Shown here one piece after another: positions 24,459-34,931 of a stretch of DNA of 64,000 bases. The stretch comes from Hypholoma sublateritium FD-334 SS-4 (lineage: Eukaryota; Basidiomycota; Agaricomycetes; Agaricales; Strophariaceae), in NCBI GenBank assembly GCA_000827495.1, contig KN817604.1, positions 106,965-170,964 on the forward strand, read 5' to 3'. The notes below the pieces were generated by a model. The model did not search any database. It was not told where the DNA came from and saw nothing but the letters and a program-made list of their open reading frames with translations. Positions within the stretch are counted from its first letter, which is position 1; every line of letters starts with the position of its first letter. A program made the position numbers and the translations under genes.

Positions 24459-24869
24459 TCAAGCGCCTCCCTCACCGGCGCCCGCTGCCCGGTTTTCCGC
24501 CGTCGCCTCCGCCTCGCTGTTCCGTACAAACCGTTCCGCCTCCTGCAGTGAGCCCCAGTACTTATCCGCACCCGGGATCCTCAGCAGCCCTGCGGCATCC
24601 GCACCCGGAGGCGCGCCCCATGTAGTAGCACCCGTGACGCGGTTCACGAGCTCCTTGTCGACGCCGCCCGGGCTCGCCTCGACGATGTACCAGTCCTCTG
24701 GGGTGAACTGGGTCGGCGCTGACTGACGGGATGACAAGGCGTTAGGGAGGAGTTTGGGCAGTTGAAGTGGGGATGTAGTGCGTACCACGTTCAGTGCTGG
24801 GGTCGTATGATAGCGCGGTGCGGGGTTGGGTCTGGGTGCGAGGATTCTGCTCAAGAGGATGCGAAACAT
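24459..24869 (-). CDS. Small, probably mitochondrial protein
   Basis: The start at 24869 gives MFRILLSRILAPRPNPAPRY, an Arg-rich, acid-free N-terminus like a mitochondrial targeting signal. An intron of about 65 bp (near 24723-24787) is likely; without it the frame also stays open. The mature part reads FTPEDWYIVEASPGGVDKEL, VTGATTWGAPPGADAAGL and YWGSLQEAERFVRNSEAEA, ending at 24459. I do not recognise a characterised family. Length is 115 residues spliced or 136 unspliced. Confidence 0.6.
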   Translation of the reverse strand: MFRILLSRILAPRPNPAPRYHTTPALNVVRTTSPLQLPKLLPNALSSRQSAPTQFTPEDWYIVEASPGGVDKELVNRVTGATTWGAPPGADAAGLLRIPGADKYWGSLQEAERFVRNSEAEATAENRAAGAGEGGA

Positions 24870-25529
24870 GCAGATGACGGGGACTTAAGTGGCCATATGG
24901 CCCAAGCACGGCCTTTTATGCACTTCTTCACGATCGATCGCGTGGTAGCTTATGTACAGCCTCAATTCTTGGGCTTGAGCTTGATCTCTGATCTTCTGGA
25001 TACTTGCTATGCTGTGGTGTTCATAGTCTACATGCGAGAATCCAGTCAGTGCACCGCCTTCGCACTAGAGATGAGATGATAATGTTTGGTTTTTGACAAT
25101 ATTGATGTTCAATGCTAATCGAGGGAGGCTGAGTTCGAATGAATTAAGATACGGTGTCCTGGGTAATAGAAACAGATGAACGAGAGTGAGATACAAGTCC
25201 GTGGGCAAATAACAATATTTTTCCGGGGATCAGGGGTAGCACGTCCGGCGGGTGGGGTAGCGTTCACGGTATGCGAATGCAAAAATGATGGTGGTGGTTC
25301 GCAAAGAACACTGAATGCCTGTGATATCGTGTAAGCACGTCAGCTAAAGCGCAGCACTGTAAAGCAGAGCTAACCTAAGATAGAAACGAGGGCGAAGGCG
25401 TCGCTGCGGATGGAGGTGGATAGTCGTAGGATGCGTATGATAGAAAATAGTAGCTGAAGGCCCTGCCCGCTGTCATAGATATAAGAATATCACTCTCGCT
25501 CATCAACACAACCACAACGCACCAGCAGT
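24870..25529. other. Intergenic
   Basis: No convincing gene. Serves as the promoter side of the small mitochondrial-like gene and the 3' flank of the next minus-strand gene. Confidence 0.5.
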
Positions 25530-25862
25530 TCAGTATGACGGATCCACCTCCTCCACAGGGGCGTGCCCCATCCCCATGCCGCCGTCGATCCACAGCGCGC
25601 GGCGCATGCTAAATGCCAGCCAGAACAGAAACGCGATGAAGAGCAGCAGAGCGCCTCGCGCAAGCGGCGACGGTGTGCGCAGACGGAAGCGCGGGTCCGA
25701 GTCGAACGCGGGGATGGGCTCGGGCCTACGGCGCGGGCGGCGCTCGAGGTCGGCGGACTCGTAAGGCGGCGGGTACGTGGGCGATGTCGGACTCGACAAA
25801 GTGGGGCTGTAGAGCTCGTCGGGGAGGGGCGAGGTAGGGAGCGGTTCGTATCTGGCGGCCAT
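25530..25862 (-). CDS. Small single-pass membrane protein
   Basis: An open frame of about 110 residues starting MAARYEPLPTSPLPDELYSP at 25862; an in-frame ATG 30 bp upstream is possible. A Pro/Ser/Thr-rich N-terminal part is followed by an Arg-rich stretch (LERRPRRRPEP) and one clear helix ARGALLLFIAFLFWLAFS near residues 80-97. It ends APVEEVDPSY at 25530. The layout (basic residues before a C-terminal helix) suggests a tail-anchored or type II membrane protein. No family recognised. Confidence 0.6.
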   Translation of the reverse strand: MAARYEPLPTSPLPDELYSPTLSSPTSPTYPPPYESADLERRPRRRPEPIPAFDSDPRFRLRTPSPLARGALLLFIAFLFWLAFSMRRALWIDGGMGMGHAPVEEVDPSY

Positions 25863-26726
25863 TGAGTATAAGGAGGGGACGATGACGGGCAAATGACGGG
25901 GAGGAAAGCAAGTGGAAGGAGTCGCTAAGGTGATGTTATTATTACGTAATTGAACATATTAACAGGGATGTGCCGACGTGCCGCGCGCCTTCCGCCTGCC
26001 CAAGTCCCTCGGAGGGCGGGACGGCCAGGAACAAAGATTATTTGATGCGGCACTCTTCACCTGGCACACGTCACTCATTGTTCACCAGGTTTTATCAAAG
26101 GGAATAAGTATACATGCGCCGTCCATATATTTGTGGCTCAAAACCGACAGCAGATTGACATGACCGAAATCCGTAGCGAACGTGCATCGTTAACTTTCCC
26201 GTGCGACTCCTACTTCGTTAAATCCGCAATCCTAGCCCGGTCCTGACGAGCTAGTCACCCATTTTCATATCTCGGGACGGAGTGCCATTCTCAACTGCAG
26301 ACTGAACGCTGTGGCAACTTGAAGCAGTGTCGACGCCCAGGTCCCCGTGAGGGTTATGAATGTCGCTTTGCTTCGTGCATACGCATGGTAAAGACGAACT
26401 GCTTCGCGCACGAGCCGATAGTCATTGATCATCTTTGAAGAGGTTTTCCAACTCATGACCATGTTCAATGTTGTCATTTTGAAGCTCACAGAATAAACTT
26501 GCAAGCAGGTCCTCGTGTACAGAAAGCGTTCAGAATGTCATCCGTGAACCATGAAGTACGTAAAAGTTCAGGGAGCACAAAATCGCACCGCCACAAGAAA
26601 AAGAGTCCAAGAATGGTCGGTCCCCACAAGGCACACTCGCGCAGCGCAGTCGAAGCATGGGAAGAGGTCGTACGTATCCATCAGCGTCCGTATCGTTCGT
26701 AACACGCATTAATAGCATATCAAGCC
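25863..26726. other. Intergenic
   Basis: Only short, unsupported frames (for example minus 26265-26504 and plus 26499-26702). No gene called. Confidence 0.45.
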
Positions 26727-27629
26727 CTAGGCAAGGACCCCAACGGCAGCCGCAACGCCGGCCGCAAGCAGGCCCATCGCGCAGCCTGCATCACGCACGG
26801 AGACCCCGCGCGACGCCGCTTTGACGGAGGTGGCCACCGGGGCGGCGCTGCCTGTGCCGCTCGCAGTGCCGATGGCAGATGAAGTGACCTGCGCCGGGTA
26901 GGCCGAGCCAACGGGCTTGATCTCAAACTCCTCGGAGGCAGCGAAGACCTGCGTGCAGAATCAGTTAATCATACAGCACGAGCATCACCAATGGGATGTC
27001 AAAGACGAGGCTCGGGAGAAGCAGGACTCGTGGATAATGCTGCGCTCACAGCACAACGTGCCCACTGCGTATACGGGTCGGGAGACGTGGCGAGTTTTTT
27101 TTTGACGGAAGTAGATGCCACAAGCGAAAAAGAAAGAAGAAAATATGGGAGAAAAGGAGTGCATAGAAACGACGTACATCGGTTTCATTGAACGGGTTAG
27201 CAAGTAGCACCTGATACCCACTGCCCACCGCCAGGTTGCCCACGCTCTGGTCGACGAGGATGGAGCAGTCGAAGTTGTTCTGGATGGAGATGATGGCCAT
27301 GGGCGCCTCCAAGACTGTCGGGGAGGTATTAGAGACCCTGAGATACTGTCAGTATATGCACTCGGTATCCAGGCACCATGTCAGAACGCACAAGACGGTA
27401 AAGTTCCCGATTGTAGTATTGTGGCATGTCCACGCAAGGAGATTCTGGGATTGAGCCACTAAAAAAATCGGTCAATCTCGTCTGCCCTTTCTACGAGGTA
27501 ACATGCGACTCACCCCACCAGTTCGCCGCTGACGGCGTGGTGACCTCGAGATCGGCAACCACGCTCCCAACGGAGGCGAGAAGCGCTACGGATGCTGCAA
27601 GGACGTTGCTGAACGAAAATTGGACCATT
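26727..27629 (-). CDS. GPI-anchored wall protein, Kre9/Knh1-like Ig fold (copy 1)
   Basis: The start MVQFSFSNVLAASVALLASV at 27629 is a signal peptide. The Kre9/Knh1-type N-terminal domain (ADLEVTTPSAANWWG, then LLAWTCHNTTIGNFTVL, SIQNNFDCSILVDQ, VGSGYQVLLANPFNETDV) follows over four or five exons. A Ser/Ala/Thr linker (SSAIGTASGTGSAAP) leads to a hydrophobic C-terminus (CAMGLLAAGVAAVGVLA), the layout of a GPI-attachment signal. The stop TAG is at 26727-26729. These proteins are secreted, GPI-anchored and associated with the wall or plasma membrane. A role in beta-1,6-glucan assembly is known for yeast Kre9 but is only a possibility here. A paralogue lies directly upstream. Confidence 0.8.
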
Positions 27630-28075
27630 TCGAGAGTTTTTGCGCTGGGGGACGTCAGAGGTGGTCAGAGGGTGTGGGTTCGTTGCCTGCGACGTCTAGC
27701 GGCAAAGTGTGCTGATAACGAGGCTAGCGAAGCTCAGCGAAGTCTAGAAGTCACCAGGCTCGGGAAAGAATAGCCAGATTGATCCGATGACGCCAGAGCA
27801 AGGCCCACGAGTCTTCGAGTTGACAAGAATAGACCTCGAATGCACATGCACGCCTTGTCGCACAATAAACACAGCAGCGTTCATAAGATCATCGAAGATG
27901 TACGTACAAACGCAAAGATATAGCACACACCGCACCTCTACACAAGAAAAGCATTTCGAGCAAAATATAACATCGCCCCGCGCACGAAACGCACGCGGGG
28001 AGGCACATTATAGAGCAAGCAAGCAATCCGTAAATGTCCGTCAATAGGCTGAATATCCACGGCCCTGCATTGCGC
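27630..28075. other. Intergenic between the two GPI-protein genes
   Basis: Promoter of copy 1 and 3' flank of copy 2. No coding exon seen. Confidence 0.55.
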
Positions 28076-29073
28076 TTAGGCGAAGGCGACGGCAGCAACG
28101 CCCGCCGCGAGCATGCCCATGCCGAGTCCTGCGCCGCGGATGGACATCGCGCTAGACGTCGTGGTAGAAGAAGAAGCGGGTGCAGCACTTCCAGAGGCGG
28201 TACTGCTGGCGGTGCCGACGGCGGACGAGGTGACCTGCGAGGGATAGAGCGAGCCGAGGGGTTTGATCTCGAATGCCTCCGAAGTAGCGTAGACCTGAAG
28301 CAAGTTATTAGCACGGGCTCACATCAGAGCACGTAATAGAAAAGGGGGCGAAATCGATAGCGGGAGAAACAAGGAGTGAAAGATGAAGGAAATCATTATC
28401 CGGCTGCTTGAGAACTAGGCCCGATTGAGCCAATTTCTATGCAGTAAAATCAAGTAGTCGTCGGACCCTGCCCAACAGGCAGACTTCGCGTTGTTAGCGG
28501 ACAATACTGAGGTATTTCGGATGAATGTCTGAGCACAGGGGCCGATAACCCTTCCAAACATGACCACGAAAAAGACACAACAGTCGAAAGGGGAAAGTGA
28601 CTATACGCACGTCGGTGTTGTTGAGGGGGTTAGCGAGAAGAATCTGCCACCCACTACCCGCGGGCTGGTTGGCCTGGTCCTGGGTGATGAGGATGGAGCA
28701 ATCGAAATTATTCTGGATCGCAATGATGGCAATGGGCGCGACGGCGATGGTGGGGCTCGTGTTGGTAACTCTGTTTTTTGTCAGCGAACACTCCCAGAAG
28801 AGCACATAGATAAACGCACAAGACGGTAAAGTTTCCAATGGTAGTGTCCTGGCAGCTCCATTCGAGGAGGTTCTGGGATTGTGCGACTGGGGCACGAAAA
28901 CACAAGCAGAACATACGTCAGTTCCAACTACACCGTCACGAGGCGAGACCACACTCACCCCACCAGATGGACGACGACGGGCTGGTGACTTGGAGGTCGG
29001 CGGCGACGCTCCCGACGGAGGCGAGGACAAGTGCAGAGGCGGCGAAGACTTTATTGAGAGAGAGTCGGACCAT
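28076..29073 (-). CDS. GPI-anchored wall protein, Kre9/Knh1-like Ig fold (copy 2)
   Basis: Tandem paralogue of the 26727-27629 gene with the same exon order. Signal peptide MVRLSLNKVFAASALVLASV at 29073; then ADLQVTSPSSIWW, LLEWSCQDTTIGNFTVL, AIIAIQNNFDCSILITQDQA, GSGWQILLANPLNNTDV, and in the last exon FEIKPLGSLYPSQVTSSAVG. A Ser/Thr-rich linker precedes the hydrophobic tail GLGMGMLAAGVAAVAFA, which fits a GPI signal. Stop at 28076. The long intron before the last exon (about 28304-28610) is unusual for this window and differs in size from copy 1. The product should be secreted and O-glycosylated. Confidence 0.8.
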
Positions 29074-29570
29074 TTCTGATGTTTGCTATATGTCCAGGGG
29101 TCAGAGGTCAGAACGATAGGTTGTATTCCGGATACGAGGGAGAGATACGCACAATAGCGGGGTATATGTCTTGTAAAAGAATGTGGGTGCTGGAAGAGCA
29201 GAAAGACCTGGGCGATGGGAAGGACAAGGGTGACAAGTGTCAGGGCTAGGTTTTCGTAGAAACAACCGGTGATCTCCGGGCACATTTGGTGCCTTGTTAA
29301 ATTGCTTGCTATTGTCCTGAAAGTGAGTTAGTGTCTTTCTGTGCCATCAGCGAAAGGTATACTGTAAGATAGAAAAATTTTGTACCGAATCGTTGGTATT
29401 ATTTCATTACTCCGCAAATAAATCAGTACTTGCCATTCTTCTGAACGCAGCCACTCCCTTTGACTCCCTGTATAGGAGTCGTCAAGTTATGCTAAAATTA
29501 GAATTATCGATCAGTCTTATGTCAGGAATCACCAAATAAAGACTCCGATTTCGAGAACGTCGCGTCCAGC

Positions 29571-30417
29571 GGCCTGGCCCCTGGCCTGTGGCCTGTGGCC
29601 TCGGCAATTCCCAGGCATCACAATATATTTAATCTCCGCTTGTAGGCGCATGTCGCGCCAGTCAAGCTCAGCTGCGCAAGTGGACGCCAGAGCCGCGCGC
29701 GGTAAAATGAAGATAAAATCAATAGTACTTATTTCAAATTCGCAAAATATTACGACTACTGCAACAGGTTACATGAAAAAACAGGCCACTAGCCGTGATA
29801 AAACCCTATACTAGGCTGACGTGGACTAGGGGCGACGACAGACGACGGGCCAGCCGGCGCGCCTGTATGCCGTATAGCAACCTGCAGGGACCAGCGGCGG
29901 AACGAGGGGGGCACACCGGATATCGTCACCGTTGTGCGCTGAGCACCCGTCGTGCCGACTGGCCAATCCAGCCGCTCCTTCCGCGGCGTCAGACGCGTCG
30001 CGCAGAAGCATCTTCATCCCGAGCGCGATGGAGCTCTGTGTGCATGCCGGTATCGTGTCCCCGGGAAGTGGGACTCATATGCCGCGTCGGGAGGGTGGGA
30101 GTTGGGTCCATGGTCGGTGTCTTCAGGTATTGACGTCCAGTTGAGTTCACTGTTCGGGTTCTGTTCCCGTATGCGACAACAGCTGCCGGGTGTGCAAGTG
30201 CAACGTTGCAGCTGGTGGGCATAGCCATTCCCGCCCATAGAGAAACTTTCGCGAATGCGGGTGCCTGGGTCAGCGTTTGGTCAGCGTGAGGGTGAAGGAA
30301 GGCAGCGAGCGCCGTGGTGGGATGTGGTGGTCCTGTTTGGCTAACGCGTGTAAGCTGCCGGGAGAGTGCCGCCCGGCAATGCCGAGGCCATAGGCCACAG
30401 GCCACGGGCCAGCCCGC
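29571..30417. mobile_element. Candidate non-autonomous element with about 50-bp inverted ends
   Basis: The segment at 29571-29620 (GGCCTGGCCCCTGGCCTGTG onward) matches the reverse complement of 30366-30417 at roughly 85% over about 50 bp, by eye. Both contain GGCCTGTGGCC followed by TGGCCTCGGCA. The 0.85 kb between them is GC-rich compared with both flanks and has no recognisable coding exon. No clear target-site duplication was found, so the transposon call is tentative. Confidence 0.45.
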
Positions 30418-31379
30418 CGGATCCGATCTTCACCCGATTTCCATGCAATTTCTATATCGAGATTTTCAACCGCACATGTTCGCCTACTGATTTACCGGCG
30501 CTCGTAAAACACTTGTAAATCAGTGGGTTGATAGACGTACTTATGTTCACCGACCCTTTCAAAAAACTTCCGTTCCCCCCATCTTACGTCCTGCGACATC
30601 CAGCAGTTCTCCCGTCAGGAAAGACTTTTGGAACTGGTAAGTTAAAGATTATTTGGTAGACGAGGGGGCTTGGCTCGAGGGGACCTTCAATCGACACTGG
30701 ACAGTATCGGTCACTACCGTCATTTGTAGGCGGTCCTTAAACAACTACGGTCCCCGATCTCTTGGTCCCCAACTGATTCGTCAATAGTGTCTATCATCTT
30801 GATCCTTTCCTAGTACGTATGTCACTGTGCATCTCCAGCCATTGTTCTATGAGTTGAATACCATCTTCCCCTCCATTTGATCAGAGTTCGGTGCTGCAAT
30901 TACGATCTCCCCTGTGTAAAAGTAGGCGTCAAATGTCTCCCTGATGGTGTAACGCTTGCCAGCGCACGGCGAAGAAGTTACAATCCCATCTAAGGATTCG
31001 AATTAATTTTCCTCCGTCACGTTAAACCCCCATTTCCACAATGATGAGTTCAAAGACGACCCCTGCGGTCTCTTCAAGCGTGGTATCATAGAGAAGTCAG
31101 AGGCTTGCGTCGGTACTCGCTGCTCTAGATGCGGGCGGAACGGCAGCCTGAGCTACATGGTAAAAATCGTATACATAGATAAGACAATCCAAAAATATGA
31201 CTCAGTTGCTTGTTCTTGAAGTAGATCTACGGATTTTTCGTAGTTTAGTTCAACAAAGTTTTGATGGGGATTGTATGCAACAGCGTCTACTTGCAGTGCT
31301 CTCGTCATTCTTTCGATGCGGGAAAAAAAGAAGAACTGGCCATTCCCATGACGTCTACCTAAATCACATGCTAAATAAT

Positions 31380-31760
31380 TGTGATTAACCCGTGGGCCCT
31401 ATGATAACGCGAAGAAGCTTAGAGTAAATAATCGAGCAAGGGTTGTGAATGATATCCCGGAGACAGATACGGTCTTGGGACACCAAGGCTAAAAATATGG
31501 TCTTGGCCCAAGAGACCTTTTTCTCCATAAGGTGTGATTTTATTGTAGATGTGGTCCACCGTGTAGAATCGTTCAGCGCATCCTAGTTTCCTATCCAGTC
31601 CGTGTTGGGCCACTTTTTCGTGAGAACATTGTCCAATGATACACTGGCAGTGGGCTCAAAAGCTACCCAACTCTCGTCTCCCTCTTTCGAAACAATTTCT
31701 GGTTCCTTCCAGCGTAATTGCACTGGGAGTTTAGCGGTATCAGAGTGACAGTAGAATAGA
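31380..31760 (-). pseudogene. Coding remnant, unidentified
   Basis: Reading down the minus strand from about 31760, one frame gives PVQLRWKEPEIVSKEGDESW, then LDNVLTKKWPNTDWIG, an in-frame stop, and in the same frame KTIFLALVSQDRICLRDIIH. The composition is clearly protein-like, but no start, splice pattern or family is evident. A decayed gene or transposon fragment is most likely. Confidence 0.3.
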
Positions 31761-32698
31761 TCATAGGATCAAGGACATTATGCGCATGACCAAAAGTTAT
31801 CGCGCCCAGAAAACCGACGTTAGAAGATAAGATTCATATTGCATTTCAAACGCGGCGCCGCGCCCATAAAAGAATCTTTACCCCAGATGGTTGACTCATA
31901 ATGATTTTAATCACATCGATTGTCCAACCAAATCCGGACTGTTCAATGGTCCAAATTTGCAGTCCAAATGAAGGTATCCGAAGAGAGAGAAAATGATTTT
32001 AGGAATTAGGTAGGTTAAAAGTCCATATTGTAGTCTAATAGTCCGATTCTCTCTCTGTTAGTATACAACCTGTCAAATTCAAGTGGATACGTTTGCAGCT
32101 CCTTGTCCTGTGATGTGGGTCCATCAATCATCGGATGTAAAACGGGTACATTAAACTCCAACACTCACATATATGGTCACAGTTCTTGCATCAAATTCTC
32201 ATGAGTGAAAATGGACGTCCCAGTAGTATCGTAATAGCTTCATTCCCATGATTACAGAACCCCCCATTTTCATAGAAAGTAAATGATCTGCGTTGAATTA
32301 AATCAGTGCTCGAACGCCCATGGCATACGCCCCACATCGTGCAGATATTAGAGGTATACATACATCTTCACTCCAAATATAAGTTTACGGCATTCTCGTT
32401 ATTTACTCCGACATCAGTGGCGCTTCCTTCGTTCCAATGTGCATATGGTGCGATATCTAAATTTGGTACATTGAATTCTATTTTTGTCAGCACCATGAGT
32501 AAACGGTATACGGCCAGCCATACCGAGCAGCAAATACACAGATAACGGAAAGTTCATTCACTTTAGGCATCACAAATCTGCTGCGCCCGTCATCATCCGT
32601 ATCAGCAAAGTAAAGAGTATCCATCAACCCAGCCTGTATTTAAGAGCTATTGTCAACCATAGTATACACAACGTTCACAATTCTTCGTTCGTATTGCC

Positions 32699-33984
32699 AT
32701 GTCGAGCAACAATGCTTCAGTTATTCAGGGAGATACAATCCGTGTGGAGAATGCAACAATCGGTTATGTGTATAATGCTTTTCTTATCAATTTTTTATTG
32801 CTAGGTGTGTTCTACTATCAGGGAGCCTCGTTATGAGGGCAGATATTAACATGATTTATTAGGGATTTACACCACTGTTTACTTCGGAACATTGTACATA
32901 TACTGTAAGTCTCTAAACTGTTTACTACGATATTGTTGGTCCACATAGATTGTTATATGTTGCAGTGACCAGCAAGACGTCGCGCAATCTCGTGGTCCTT
33001 TCAGCAATCACAGTTCAATACCTCCTCAACGTGGAGCAAACTGTGATTGAATGGATCTGGATCAACATCCTCTTCGAAACAATCGGAGAATCAAAATCTG
33101 CCGCCGTCGCATATTCCACCGTTGGCCCAAGTTGGAGCTATCTCCTCACCAACATCAATGCATTTCTGCTAGCAGTAATTGCAGATTCGTTAATGGTAAG
33201 GACCCTTATTCTGCAGCATTTGGGATGCCTCTCATAAATCACTGCCAAGATATGGAGGTGCTACAATGTCTGGAATGGCTCGATTCGTGCCATACTTCTT
33301 CCATCACTGTTACTCCTTGCAGAAATTGGTCAGATATTCCTTCAGGGATGTTGTATTTGACGTAGGCTGATATCTCTAACAGGCGTTGGAATAGCAAATA
33401 TTGTCAAGATATCGGTTGATCGATTCAACTCCATCAAGTATTTCTCTGGTCACAGCCTCTGGACGCAAACTAGCTTAGCGCTTTTCTCCACATTTGCGTT
33501 GACGATGATAACAACCTCTCTGATTGTGTACCGCATCTACAATGTCGCTCGGTATAACAATCTTCCAAACCGGACTAAAACCACCTTCAAAGGGATCGTC
33601 GATTTTATTGTTCAATCCTCTGCCGTCTACTCAGTGGTACTGCTTTTGTATGCGATCTCCTGGACCATCACCGAATCAAGCAGCGCAGCACCCACAATAC
33701 AACAGATTCCGCAAAACTATCTACTTCGCTTTACAGAGCAGGTATCCTTCATATTCGCAGTACGTATCGCGCACGGATCTTTGGGTTATTCTTTTAATCT
33801 TAAGGAGTAGGGAATGGCCCCCACAGTCATGGTGGCCCGGATCGCCCGTGTGTCATCAAAGGACATGGATCGCGAGATTGTCACAGCTCGTATATCTGAT
33901 CTGAGGTTCCAAACGGCTACGAGAGATGCAGCGGCATCCGAGGCTTTTGTAGAAAGTAGCGTGGCTGAAGAAAGCGAGAAATAA
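32699..33984 (+). CDS. Multi-pass membrane protein, mushroom 7-TM-like family
   Basis: Seven exons. The start MSSNNASVIQGDTIRVENAT at 32699 follows a TATTTAAGAG string about 65 bp upstream. Helices: YVYNAFLINFLLLG, TTVYFGTLYIYLLYVAV, LLTNINAFLLAVIADSLMIW, AILLPSLLLLAEIGVG, TSLALFSTFALTMITTSLIV and SSAVYSVVLLLYAISWTI. The motif ADSLMIWRCYNVWNGS is typical of an uncharacterised mushroom family. A hydrophilic tail (ARIARVSSKDMDREIVTARI) ends SSVAEESEK with the TAA at 33982-33984. The last intron must use a GTATCG donor near 33763 to keep frame. The gene converges on a broken F-box gene 14 bp away. Confidence 0.75.
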
Positions 33985-33997
33985 ATCAGGATGACTT

Positions 33998-34603
33998 TCA
34001 TATTGAGGTAAGTAGAATAATTCGCAGGTGACGCCTGCTTCTGCGAGGTGTCTGACCGCAGTTAGCATCGGTTGCTGCTGCAATCGTCCAAATATATTTT
34101 TGAGGAAGGTTGTTTGCGGGGATGGCGGCGATACCAGTCACCACCGCCACTGCATTATATTGGGCATCCTCAAAATCTGATATCTGCGGAATTGGAATGT
34201 GGATTGACGCCCAGAGAGCGGCGCTGTTCAGGGCGATGCGACGCCAGCCGCTGCAAATGCGAGTGAGCAGGATAGGGCTCGCTTCGGGGCTGATCATCGA
34301 TCACCGCGTTGTGTACCGTCGAGAGACTTGCGGGAGACAGTGCAGAAAGATTTCTTGGATGTCATCGACGGGGAGGCGGAGAATGGGAGCCATGAGCGCC
34401 TGATGTCCTTCAACGTAGCGCGAAAGCTCCATATGCTTCCTCATAAGGGAGTCATAGTGGACCTTGATCCGTTCGATCTCGCCTTGTAGTTCATTGACCT
34501 TGGAGATCGGGCCAACGAGGAATTCGGTGAGTTTGGCGATTTCTTCGTGCGTTGCAGCGTTATTAGTCCCCAGGTACGACGCAAAAGGCAAGTGCCTCTT
34601 CAT
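33998..34603 (-). pseudogene. F-box protein with in-frame stop
   Basis: The start MKRHLPFASYLGTNNAATHE at 34603 leads into a coiled coil (ISKVNELQGEIERIKVHYDS) and an F-box-like motif (LRLPVDDIQEIFLHCLP). Mushroom F-box proteins have the same order. A TGA at 34301-34303 interrupts the frame, which then continues in the same phase as SPEASPILLTRICSGWRRIA and LNSAALWASIHIPIP, again as in the family. No intron of plausible length removes the stop. The C-terminal leucine-rich part is missing or scrambled and the frame ends at 33998. A sequencing error at one base would be the main alternative. Confidence 0.6.
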
Positions 34604-34931
34604 TGTCAAGTTTAAGTGAAGTTGGACGGTCAATCGGTGACGTTGCGTGAAAGTTGCGTACGCCGTGTTGATCTGCCCAGTGACGTCCGGCCTCTGAAGG
34701 CATGACACCGTTATGCCATTAAAAAAATGGCTCCTACTGAATCCCAGTTTTGAGGATTCATAAGTACAGCTGGACTCCCTGATGATGCTGCAGGAACTCC
34801 ACTTGACGCAAAACAATTGTCAAAATGGATGGAGTATCGTTGTATGTTATCTATAGGTAACGGGTAATAGAGGGTTTTTCAAGCATCTAATCCGAGTGAC
34901 TAAACAAAAAATGTAGTTGACAAGAGTTGGA

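Larger units (their letters stand above)
29074..32698. other. Gene-poor region, 3.6 kb
   Basis: No intact gene. It contains the inverted-repeat candidate at 29571-30417 and coding-like remnants on the minus strand at 31380-31760. A short plus-strand stretch near 30543 (MFTDPFKKLPFPPSYVL) ends at a GTAAGT donor, but I found no matching next exon. The rest is AT-rich and unstructured. Confidence 0.5.
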
